38,479 nucleotides of DNA from Sphacelaria rigidula. Lineage: Eukaryota > Phaeophyceae > Sphacelariales. Positions 1 through 12,173 of this stretch are shown one piece after another. Made by a program: the position numbers and the translations under genes. Location: positions 1-38,479 of the forward strand of contig CAXNAA020000014.1 of assembly GCA_964200075.2 (NCBI GenBank). Reading direction: 5' to 3'. Under the pieces are notes generated by a model. That model made no database searches. It had not been told where the DNA came from and saw only the letters and a program-made list of their open reading frames with translations. The first letter of the stretch is position 1. Each line of letters opens with the position of its first letter.

Positions 1-2429
1 CCAACTCGTCTGTGTCGATGAGATATTGCTTTTAGAGCTTAAATCCGTTTTTAGGCTGGCCCAGCTCGTATTATTATCAATAAATATCGTTTTCGCCTTC
101 TGACAACGACAGACTCTGAATTGGCTTCTGGGTAATGCTAGGACGCAAAGCTCTATGAATTATCATTCCGATTGCAGGCTAGAGCTTGTGCAGTATACGT
201 AACTACTCAACCAACTTCAAACCCTCTCGAGGAGGAAATCAGGAGTCGCAAATTTGCATACTATATCAGACATATTTATACAAACATGATCGGAACAAGA
301 GATCAAGCAGACGGATTGGAGCAGGAACCAGGCGGTATGACAAACTCAGCAACAAGGGGAAACGACACCTAGAACGGAAATAACAACAGGAGAACAAAAA
401 CTGTTCACAAGCATAATTGATAGACTAAGCAAAGCCCATTGAAACGAATAGAAAAACCACCACCACACCGAACCGAAACCCGAAAACCAAAAATCATAAC
501 CAAGACAGGAACGTCTACAAAGCGAAAAAAACGTCAGGCGCGACAGGTGGTAATGATCAAGTTTATGCTGCCGCTACGATCTAGCCCCGTGCATGCCCTC
601 TGGTTCAGACTATCTCCAGCAGCGCCTTATCTCCCCCGAAATGCTAATCGGCAGCGTTATCCTGGTATCAATTTTAGTGGCCTCCGAGATAATTGTTTTA
701 CACGCACTACGATAACATAATTCTGGTGTAGCCTCTCTCCCTTTCAATCCCCCTCAAATCCATAGCTACCTGGTGGAATAGTCCCTGCCGGCTGTTTCCG
801 AGATGACCAAATCTTCTCACCCTTACGGTTGTGATCACTTGGGAATACACGTCCTTGACGGGTGTAGTGTGTGCTTTTGCGCCCCTCGGAGACTGCGATT
901 GCAAGACTGTCAATGGTAGAGATCACGGTTCATGGTCTAGTCTGATAATTTCTGAACCCCCACGTTACTGTAAAGAGTAGTGCGACGAATCACGGCATTG
1001 TACAACAGCACTACTTGTGTCACTCCGCACATTTCACGTTCTCTGCTTTGAACCTGTCCTCCATGGTCCACAGTCTTCCATCGCTGCTGACACGTGCGTG
1101 ACTGTTGAAGGGGCGGGATGAGGGAGAGAGGAGTCACGATGTCGCTTCATGTATGTGTCCATTTTCAGAATTCCTTTACTTCACGTACTTCTAGGCTGCC
1201 ACATATCTGATAAATAGCCTTTCGGTGACGAAATCACTGGTGATAACGACCGGTCACTTCGTTTTTATTTTCACGGGCATAGTCCTTCCTATCAACAGCC
1301 TGTAAGGGTGTAAATACTTCGCAGATATTGCTCAATTGCGAACACACACGACTTCTTTCCTGTATCCTACTGTACCAAGGGACAAGCCTGACCAGCGAGC
1401 ATTGGCGTTTGTAGTTTAAAGAATGAAATTCGCGACCAGGGGCGCCGGGAACTCTCGCAAAAGATGGGCATATGGATATCTGGTGCCTCCGCTTAGATCA
1501 CTTGTCCACAATTAGCTCCAGTCTACGACATATTATATCCCCTTCCCAGAATCGTCTGTGATTTGTTTGTCTCTTTGTGGGTTTGCATGTGCATTCGGTG
1601 TGATTCATACGCATACATGATGTGGCATGCAAGAAAGTCTTGTTGCCAGCACTATTCACCAACTGAGACACGGCGGCGCCCACCCTCGATCTGGATTTCA
1701 ACCAATACCAAGTTCCTAGGGAGTCGATACACTCATTGAAAACGTAGGGAATAATCGATGCAGCTGCCTCTAGGCTCACGTACACTGGGTATTTCTGCTG
1801 CTATCCCATGCATTAGGCTAGCAATTTGAACTCCATCTTCGAGCAGTTGCAAGGCCCCAGCATTCGACGGGTGCTGAGAGCTCTGGACCAGTCCAAGAGC
1901 ACATACTGTACAACATTCGCACGGTTGTGCAAAGAGGTGGGTCGACAATTGCGCCTCTAACCCTGGACAACGCAAATTGATTCAAAGAAACTCTCGTGAG
2001 TGGGAATACTTCCGCTACGAGTGTGGCATTCTACTTGAGTTGATACTGCCGATTTCTTCAATCGAGTACATTGTGTCGGGACAGCTGGTCGATATTTGCT
2101 ACGAGTGTACTACAGTGCAAGCAAGATGCGTATGATTGGCGTGGCAATCGCGTACAAAAAGCTTTCTTCCTCTTCAATGGAAGACAAAATGTGTTGCCGC
2201 ATTTTTCGCTTCTGCGGTTCCCAACATAGACTAGGTGCAAAACGAGGCTTCTGCACTCATTTGCTTTGTTCTCTTGACCAGTTGCTTTCAAATGTGGGCG
2301 TCTCCTCGTGCACTAGGAGGCAAGCCATAGCGACTGTACGCTGCCGGATTAGTACACAACATCCCACGGGTTGTTGCGATACCCGAGGTTGTCCGGTTGT
2401 CTATATTACGCCTTCGCGAATCTCTGTAG
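1..2429. other. Unassigned 5' region (upstream intron or flank)
   Basis: No exon of the dynein tail and no other gene is recognisable on either strand. Every open frame is short and unlike known proteins. The sequence ends in a plausible acceptor (tctctgtag) directly before the first dynein exon, so at least its 3' end is intron. About 360-545 is strikingly A-rich and T-poor on the plus strand. The missing N-terminal dynein exons are either upstream of the window or too short for me to see here. Confidence 0.6.
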
Positions 2430-2537
2430 GTGTTCACCGCGCGTTTGGAGGCAAACGACAACATGAAGTACCTGCGAACGCTCGAAGATTGGTTTGACAA
2501 GCTCAATGACGATGGTGACTTTCCAAAACTACTGGAG
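2430..2537 (+). CDS. Dynein HC exon 1 seen (tail, DHC_N1)
   Basis: Encodes VFTARL then [19 protein letters not shown], a hallmark of DHC_N1 just before the LFKPM segment. Acceptor tctctgtag, donor gtgcgt, 108 nt, ends in phase 0. It is not the true first exon: it starts mid-domain without a usable ATG. Confidence 0.88.
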
Positions 2538-5500
2538 GTGCGTGATCTCGGGATTTCTACGGGAGTACCAACGTGTTCGCACCGTTTTCCTCGATTGCAT
2601 CAGCGACAAAGTTGAAGCGTTCGGAAATAGGCATAGCGGTCGCCAGGACTCGCTCTTCATGTTGCGGATCTAATCTAGTGTCAGGTGCTCTCTTCTTGTC
2701 CTACTACGCGACAGCGTCTTTTTAACAGCAACGGCGATGGTACAACCAGCCGACATTTCTTCCGAGTGCATTGTGAGCGCACAACACTGCAATCGAAATC
2801 AGTATCTGGTTGTAAAACGTGAGAGATAAAGATCCCGTATGCACGTGCTCTTACCCCCAACCCTTTGGTGTCCTTCATTCTTCTCGGGTATCACCCGTCG
2901 CTCTCGTGCCCACAGCTCTTCAAGCCGATGCTACACATCATTCTACTCATATGGAAGAACAGCAAGCACTACAACACACCAGCCCGGCTTGTTGTCTTAA
3001 TGAGGGAAATGTGCAACAGCCTGATAATTCAGGCGTGTAAGTACAGCAGCGGCGAGCAAATTTTTACGCTGATTGAGCAGGAAGATGCAGCTAAGGCCGT
3101 GGACCAGCTGAAAACGACCCTCTTGGTGTGCGGCACATTCAAGAGCACTTATTTTGACTACAAGGCGACTGCGAACGCAGAGTGTCCAGCAAATCCTTGG
3201 CGAATACAGGTGCTTCACTAGCAACGAGAGTAAACAGCTCTTCTGCTACAGGATTTCTCCGGCAGCGTGGCCTCCAACGACTACTTACATTGCTCCCTTC
3301 TCTCTGTCTTCCCTTGTACCGTCAGAATAATGCCCTGTTTATGAGGCTTGACAGCTTTCTGGAGCGATGTCACGACATCCTTGACCTGACACAAACCATC
3401 GTCCAGTTCAGCAAACTAGCGAAGATTGAGGTCGGTGGTACAAAGGGCAACACGTTAACGGCTTCAGTGAAGCAGGTGCGGACGTCTTTGTACGCAGCCG
3501 AGTGAAAATAGAGGTGGTATTCATGTGCGTCGGGCACCGAATCCATACTGAGGTTGTGCGCAAGCGCTCGTCAGGGTTCCCCAATCGAGCCTTCACCATC
3601 ATGCCCGAAATTTACACACGTTTCTAATGATTCACCATCGCTTGACGCGTTTGCATTCGTCCACTTAGTTCCACGTGACTTCAAGATTGAAAATCGATGT
3701 GAAAGTGATTTGACCACTGCGACGTAGATATGTCACAACCAAAGAGCTCTCTGCTCGATCGCTCTCTCTCCTTTTCTCAGATTCATCTGGACTTCGAGGT
3801 AGCCGTTGAGAAGTTCAAGGGCGTACCCTATGACATCCTGGACGTTGCAGCGAAACAGGTGTGCCCGCAGCTGTAGTGCTTACATGCCGATCGCACGCTC
3901 ACATACAACGAAAAGCGATACCGAAATCTGCACCCTTCGGTCTACAGGACCTTCCATTCACGAGACGCCTAATGAGAGAGCACCATGATACCATGCCGTG
4001 CATATGCCCTTTCCCTGCATTTGTGGGTTGTGTGGTACACACTGCCCAACCAGTTCGATGATGACTTCTACGAGTTCAGGTGTAGTATCAAGGAACTAGA
4101 GCGTCGACTCGGTGCTGTGGTCAGCTTAGCCTTCGATGACTGCGCCACGGTATACGGAAGGTTTAAGCTTCTAGACAGCTTCGAAGGCCTGCTGGAGCGA
4201 CCTATCATCCAGGTGACACTGGGACACGCATCCTTTTCAGTCGTTTGTACGGCATGAAATGATAACCGTCGTGTACGTATCCACTTGTAGTACCAACTAC
4301 CATAGCAGTCACATCGCGTCGCTAGGGGCGCTCAACGGAGGACTTCATTAGGATTGTGGTTGTATAACAAGGTCAGATACCCCTTGTACTCAAGTGCTGC
4401 ATAATCACGGCGATTCCACTTCCCTATTCGAACGTATACTTCAGGATGAACTGGAGAAGAAGTATGTCGGGCTGGTGCAAAGTTACGGTGCAGACTTGAA
4501 AAAAGTTCAGGAGCTCTTTTTGCAGAACCGGGATTTCCCTCCGATATCATGGAACCTCCCTCCCATCGCGGGAGCACTGACGTGGTGCCGCGGGCTTGTG
4601 GACAGAATTCAGATCCCCATGGCCAAGCTACAACAACTTGACCGCACTATATTGGATCGCGAAGAGGCGAAGGAAGTGGCGAAGGTGAGAGCGAGTTGAA
4701 AAGCTGCAAAAACCTTGAGGTGAGGCTGGCCGAAATCTCGTTCGCTGCCCACGTTTACCAGCAGACATTGTTCAGACGTTAGTTGGTTTGTGATTTGCTG
4801 GAAGAAGACGTAACCTGTGCCAGAAGCTAGTGGGTACGGCCGCCGCCAAGGTCCCTGGCCAATACCGTCGCAAGTCTCGACAACTAACTCCCACCGACCG
4901 CAAGCGACACTTGGTGTACTCGAGGTCCCAAAACCGATCGGTTTCAGCCCACATTACCGGTTTATCTTGACGAGCCTCCCCGCCTAAATCGCGCTCGGGT
5001 TTCTGACAGGTTTACGCGACCATCATAGCCAGCCTGCAGGAGTATGAAAATCAAAAGATCGAAGAGTGGGGGCGAGATGTCGAAGCCTCTAGTCAGGCGA
5101 AGTTGAAGCTGCCGCTTCTTATACGCGACCTTGATAAGAGTCTTCTGAGCGTCAACTTCGACCCTGCACTGGTGAAACTACTGCGGGAAGTGAAGTACTT
5201 CTTACTCCTTGGGCTCACGGTGCCGGACAGCGCGCTTGAGATTTACAAGCAAGTAGAAATTTTCCGGAGGTGGACAGGAAACCTTGATCTTATCGTCAAC
5301 ATGAACAACGACGTGTTGCTCCAGCTCCTTCCGGTGGAGAAGCCGTTGGTACGGCCATACCTGGACAAGTTCGACAGAGTTATCAGCTCCGGGCTCAGCC
5401 AGATGAACTGGAACAGCAGCGGAATAAATGACTTCATCGAGGAATCCATGGAACAGGTGCGGTGAGGTACGGTAATTTTGGCGCTGAGATTTTGTCGAGT

Positions 5501-8500
5501 TGTCCGGGGGTAAGGGCTACTACTGCAGCACCCTGGTTGATATTTCCATGTTCGAGGGGTAGCCGCGGTTTCGAGGATACGGTGCCAGTGCTACTGGAGC
5601 ACGTCGTCGTGAAAACGAATGTTGTAGGTAGTGCTTAGGTTTGTGTAGTACGTGCTTGCCATGCCGTAGGCGTTGAGGTTGAAATGAAGCGTTATACCCG
5701 TTCACATGTTCGACCAGGTCACTGCCGTACACGAGGTGATGCACACCATGAAGACGAATCTGGCCAATATAAAAAACGTCCTCGCAGTATGGGATCGTCC
5801 TCTCATGGAGCGCAAGCCGAAGCCAGTCGATCGAGATGAGTTTGAACGCGCCCACAAGGGGATCAAGACTTCTCGCTATGCTGAAATCAAGGAAGGTGGC
5901 AAGGTCAGTTCATTGGCCTTGTGCTCGCCACTTTTTCGCTGTTTTTTCACCTGTGCGTTGATGCTTCAGTTTTCATCGTGCCCCGACCCTAGCGCTGAGT
6001 CAATGCTTCCTTCCACAAAGGAGTTGCACACTGTAAATCGGTGCCATATGTGTTTTGTTCATTCGTGCATATCCGCACGCGACCCATTTTTTCAAGGGCT
6101 AGGCGTGTGGTTAGCTTCCCGTCTATCGCCATTGGTGACCTACAAGCTCGGATGCGACTTGCCATTAAAAACACGGAATGAATCTTACTGTAATCAGGTT
6201 CTAGCTCTGATCTCCCTAGCTCAGAGGGCCGGACGCCTAGCATCGAGTGTGTACAGTATTAATCTTGAACTGCAGCTGACGAAACTACTTGTTCGCTATT
6301 CCGGCTGTGTTCCGTGTGATATCCTATCGCTTCGCAGGAGATTCACAACATGCTCAAGGAAAACAACAAAGTCCTCAAGTGCTCCAATGCGTCGCCCGAC
6401 TGGCGTGGGTATGTGGACTTTGTCAACAATGTGGTCGTGGACGGCCTGTCGCGTGTAATATGCGCCTCGCTTGAGTACCTCCTCGACCAGGTGCGTCCGG
6501 AGGGGGGGGGGAGCATTCAAACCATCGATCGCTCAACAGACTTCACACATGCTCACAGTCAACATTACGGTCAACACCACCCCAATACGTTGGTTCGCGG
6601 CATCGCTTGGTTCTTGTCGGCGGCTAGCTTCAGACTTGCCCATAGCATCAGAACGCGACCTTGGGACTTTGATCAACGGCATTTTTATCGTTTGCGAGAA
6701 GAGTATTGTCTTGGTGAATGCACGCCCTGAAAGGGGGGCTCTCAACCAGTGCCGAAACCGCGAAAAAACGCGTTTTTATCATTCACCTCGATGATTTGAT
6801 TTTACCCGTTGTACCGTGAAGCTGCAAACACCGTAAATCGCGCCTTGGATGTCTCACGAGGATGGCCTCAGGTCAGCCCGGAAATCATCGCGAAGAAGGG
6901 ACTTCTTCCAGTTATTGAGATCAACCTGGACCTTGTGGACAACGAAGTTCGCTTCCAGCCCCAGGTACGTCGCGCGCAGTTCATGTCCCCCACTATTTTA
7001 TGGTTATCAGTTAATCTGGGCAGAAGAGCGCCAACTTGAAAACGGAGCGTGGTGATACTTCCGCAAAGTCCGCTTCCCCCCAAAACGTCAGTCAGAAGAC
7101 GAGGGACTTGGCGGATTGATCCTTTCTCGGGGAGGTGGTGATTCTTTGTCGTCTGCACACCACCTACCTTGCGCCTACGTGCTGCCAGATTGGGTTTGCG
7201 CCCAACGGGAAAGGAATCCGAGATCTTGTGCACTCCTGGGTTGGGAGCTTCTTTAGCATCGCCACGCTGTTCAAGCGCCTCGATAATGAAGGAACCTATA
7301 TTCGTGAGATGCAGGTGAGCTTACGTGACTCGTAAGCTACGGCGAGTCTCTGACCATGAGAGGTTAGCGTGCGAAAGCGGCGCAGGTAATCCGTGCTGAC
7401 AACTACTGAATGAATTGTAAGCCTTTGTAGCATCAACCTGCATATGCCTTCCCCTTCCTTTCACTCCACCGAGGTTTATCGTCGAGAAACACCTCGCCAG
7501 TCCCTAATCAACGAACGCAAGCCAAGCATACTTTAGGCATAATGCGTATGTTTTCGTGGCTAAGGGGAGTCAACGTAGCTACTCTCGATGTTTGTTGGCC
7601 GACCCGCCGTTTGCTGGTACTGTACCTCAGAGCGACACGGAGGTCCAGATGCTGGTGGCTATATTGAACGATACGTTGTCGGAGAACGACGAGGCGTGCA
7701 TGAGATTGAAGGCACAGTATGATGCCTTTTCCTACCTCTGGCTTACCGATATGTGAGCAGCCCCACACTGCCGAGTTTATTGATGCGGAGTTGAGCGTGC
7801 AAGCTTCGTTGGTTATGCGCTTTCTCTGTCCCGTAAGTAACCTAGATTACCTTTGCACAGGCCCTTGGCGGTGGCGGGCGCGTGGTTTGTCAATTATCTT
7901 CAAGTTGTGGAGTTTTTTGGACCGGTTTAATTCAGTTATTTTTTCCGTATGCGCACCCCAATAGGTGGCCGAACGGCCTGAAAAATATCATTCGGGCTCA
8001 AATGGTCGTATTTCACCCCTATTCCAGCAGCAAAAAAGAATGGAAACGAAGAGTAAAAACAAGTGCAGGGGGCTTGGCGTGCGAAGGTAACAAAAGTTCT
8101 CAAGAAAATCCTCAAATTAGGAATATTTTAAACCGAAAATCTACACAAAATACATTTCGTTTTTTTTTCCTACTAGCACCCTCCTATACTTTACGTTTTT
8201 AGTGAAGCCAACATTAGCATCCCCAACCCCGTGGTTGAGGTGATATGATCTACCCCAAGTAACCTAGTTTATCTATGGGACAGAGGAAGTATGCGGGCAG
8301 GAACAAATGATATTTCAGCAATGGTCGAGTCTATCTTTCCAGGCAACTTGGTATACAAAGTGTACTATACCACAGGCTTTGCGATGAGTGTACTTGCGCC
8401 TGCGCCTCGTTTGCATGTAGGGGTGCCTTCTTCCACGAGTTCGCCGAAGATGCAATTATTACGACGTCGCTTGGGCAGCGCCTCACGGACCTCAAAAAGT

Positions 8501-11500
8501 TTGAGGACGCCATCAAGAAGTATGAAGGGGTACAGTCCTCGGCGAAGAAGCTAATCAGGTACCTACTGTACTGTACTGGGATGGAGAACCTGATGTGCAT
8601 GCGCAAACAGAATGCAAGGATGCTTGGATTGCGAATCCAAGGCCGGAGATGACGGGAAAATGTCCTTGCGTGCTGTTCTCACTACCCGCGGTGACTCTCC
8701 CTCACGATATTGCTTTGCAGTCCGCAAGATATCGGGTGGCTTCGGGTGAAGGTAACCCCCGTGAAGCAGGCCTTGGTTACCTGGTCATCAAAGTGGGTCA
8801 GCATGTTCACCACGCATCTGCAGAGTACCCTGGTGCGAGGCGTCACGTGACCGCGAACATATAGTAGAAGGAGTATGATAAAACACCCGTAAGAAACATA
8901 CGCGTCGCATCAAGTAAGGAAGCGTGATTAACTCGTCGCACGCACTGTTGTTCGCAAGACATTGGTGTCGTTCTGCCTTACGAGTGACCGGGGATCGAGG
9001 TCTACCACACAGGATAGTACAGTGAACACATCGCGTTGGGTTTCTATGTCGGACGCCGTACAGGTGAACAAGCTGGCTTCACTAGACACATTCATGAACG
9101 ACATCTCCACCGGATTAGACGCTGAGGTGTGCGACGGCCCGGACGGAAAAGACAACCTCATGAAGGTATGGACTTTGAAAACATCAAGCATGGCGGATCA
9201 ACTCCCCGTTCAATCGAGGTGAATGTCTGGTCCTGAACTTGAAACTCAATGGGTTCTGTAAATGTTGGTTTAAAGCAGCACCCCCCAGGTACCAATAGTG
9301 TGGTACTGTTCACTGTAGATTTGCTGTCATATGTTGCGGAATACTCCGTTTCTCGGCAGGGATGCCACAGCTGTGATTGCTGCGCCATCCAGTGAATTTA
9401 TGAGCGCCGTATGTGGCGTGATTTTGGTAGGTCATGAAGGACATCAGTGAGGTACGCAAGGCAATGGATACCACGCAAGAGATGTTTGAGCCGCTTCACC
9501 AAATGATCGTCATGCTCAAGCAGCACGGGGTGGACGTGTCGGGAGTTCAGGTGGCAGAGAAGGATGTCCAGGTACGATCGTGCGCGATACTTTTGTACAA
9601 ATCGCAAAAAAAGACCGCGTCTATAAAATTCCTGAGAAGCACTCGTTGTACCTGTTCGGCAAAGCGTACCAAAACCTCGGCGCAGTCCGTCTATCTGCTA
9701 ACATGAATGCGGTCGATACATGTGTGTTACGTCTTGTGCAGGACTTCCTCGAGGAAGCTCCCATGTCATGGGATGCGCTGGTTAAGAAAACGTTCCGAAA
9801 GAAAGAAGAAATACTCCCCATGCAAATGGCCGAGGTGAGCGAACCGACGTTTGGCTGACGTGCACGTGTTCCATTCGCAGGTGTTTATGTGGCAGTTCTC
9901 CCTATGAACTGCACACCAAGTGTATTTACCCCACGCCTACCCCGTATGGCGGGATGAAACGAATTACTACAGTACTACCACCCAGAATAAGTGTATTGGT
10001 AGGCTTCGTTGAGTTTTGGTCCGTTGTCACAGCACATCATTCTCACGTGGCGCTCTCCCCTCGAAACTTGTTGTACTGCGGGCGGGGGCCTTTCGTCCTC
10101 CCACCTCCCGTCCCAACAGGTCGACGCACTCAAGGAAGAGTTGGACGGGTTCTTCCTAGCAATGCGAGAGTTTCGCAACAAATTCCGTGCACAGGCTCCC
10201 TTTGCCTTCCAAGGACCCGTGGAGGAGGCCTACGCACAAATGGAGGCCCACGCCGCACATTTGTTGGAGAAGGAACTGCAAGTACGCAAGTACAACGAGT
10301 TAGAAGACCTGTTCGAGTTGCAAGTTTCAAAGTACCCCGAAACGCAAGACACGCGCATGGAATTGAGGTTGTTAAAAGGTCTCTGGGACTCCAAGGCCAT
10401 GGTAGACAGTACGTACGTTGACTGGCGGACGGCGTTGTGGAGCCAGATCAACACGGAGGCCCTCGACGACGAAAACAAGCTACTGCTGAAACAGCTTCGG
10501 AGGAATGGCAACGACTTCCCCGTTGTGAAGGGCTGGCAAGTATACCGCGACATTGAAGATTCGATAAAGAACATGGGCGTCGTGCTGCCCCTCATCAATG
10601 ACTTGCACAGTCCGGCGATGCGCGTCCGACACTGGAAGAGCTTGGCGACGGTGTGTGAGGTTAAGAGCGTGAACCCGAGCGATCCCAAGTTCACAATGGA
10701 CGACATGATGCAGCTTCAACTCCACTCTCACGTAGAGGACGTATCGATGATCGTGGAAACGGCCCAGAAAGAGCTCAAGATCGAGAACAAACTTGAAGTG
10801 ATTGAGACTGCGTGGACGGACATGGTGCTGCACTACGTGTCCCATAAAGACACGGAGATGTTCGTTGTTAGGCCGTCTGAAGAGTTGATTGAGAGTCTGG
10901 AGGCTCACCAGATGGAATTGCAGACCATGGTGGGCATGGGCAAATTTGTCGACTTCTTCCGCGACCGAGTTATGCACTGGCAGAAGACGTTGGGGAGCGT
11001 CGAAGAGGTTCTCAAGCTGTGGGCGAATGTCAGCCGGAATTGGGCGTCGCTAGAAAGCATTTTCTTAGCATCCGCAGATATTCGCTCGCAGTTGCCAGAC
11101 GGTGAGTGCTACCACCACAGATTCCTAGCATTTGTGGGCATTTTGGTGGGCACTACAAACCGAGAAGACTTGAAATTTGTCGCACTGCCGTCTCATACGA
11201 TTTCCAACATCTTAATGCCGTGACTTCGCTCACAGTGACCTTATTCATGTACCGCAATCAAACAGTGCCACGACCCATGATCAGCTCGAAGGTTCGTTCC
11301 CGACGTGGCTAGGTACCGTTGGACGTTGCCATCTGAAGGAAGTCGCGCATTGACATTCCTTGGTCGCCATACAGGCCTTCCACCAGACTGCCGATGCATA
11401 CGACGCACCTAGAGCAAGATCCGCTTAGACCCACATATCTGTTATTGACGTGCGTCAGACACGAAGCGTTTCGAGGGGATCGACAGCGAATTCAAGGAAC

Positions 11501-12122
11501 TCATGAAGGAAGCTATCAACGTCCCTATGGCGGTGGACGCCTGTGGCGTTGAAGGACGAGCGGAGGGCCTGAAGTCAATGATGCAACGCTTGGAGATGTG
11601 TCAGAAGAGCCTCAACGAATACCTCGACATGAAAAAAAAGGTTTGCTTGATTGTTCTGGGAGTTCCGATCGTAACGCGGTAGGTAGCAACCATCGAAACT
11701 GTGACCGCCTCGCATTTCTGGGACAGCGTGTGGGGGTGATCAGAAGCGGGGAGAAACTTGTACGATACGACACCTCGGACTTCTCTCCTACCGTCGGTGT
11801 TTTTGACATTGAGCGATTTTTTTTTCTGTGCATTTTTCAATCTTGTGCACACGCCACTTGTTTGTCAGATCTTCCCAAGGTTCTACTTCGTTTCTAACGT
11901 AGCTCTGCTGGACATGCTTGCCAACGGCACGAACCCTCCCAAGATTATGCCCTACCTCGGCGATTGCTACGACTCGTTGGCGAATCTTTCCTTCGTTACG
12001 TTGGAAGACGGTTCGACGTCTACGAGGACTGTCAACGAAATGGTGGGTGCAAATTGCAAATGGCGCACTATCGCGAAAGCTTATCTTGTCCAATAAGCTT
12101 GTTCAGCTGCGAACTGCATCTC

Positions 12123-12173
<51 letters not shown>

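Noticed and set aside
655-680. Short match to a retrotransposon primer-binding site (tggtatca)
   Set aside because: Only eight bases match, with no flanking long terminal repeat or polyprotein.
5706-6458. Plus-strand open frame of 250 codons running from exon 8 through intron 8
   Set aside because: Only its first part is dynein. Beyond 5903 it reads through an intron with a good donor and enters exon 9 in the wrong frame.
7753-7840. A stretch reading [12 protein letters not shown] just after exon 12, in a shifted frame
   Set aside because: It looked like a frameshifted continuation, but exon 12 joins in phase to exon 13 ([10 protein letters not shown]), which fits the family. No frameshift is needed.
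10230-10977. Overlapping minus-strand open frames of 158 and 165 codons
   Set aside because: They are antisense shadows of exon 18, whose plus-strand frame carries unmistakable linker motifs.
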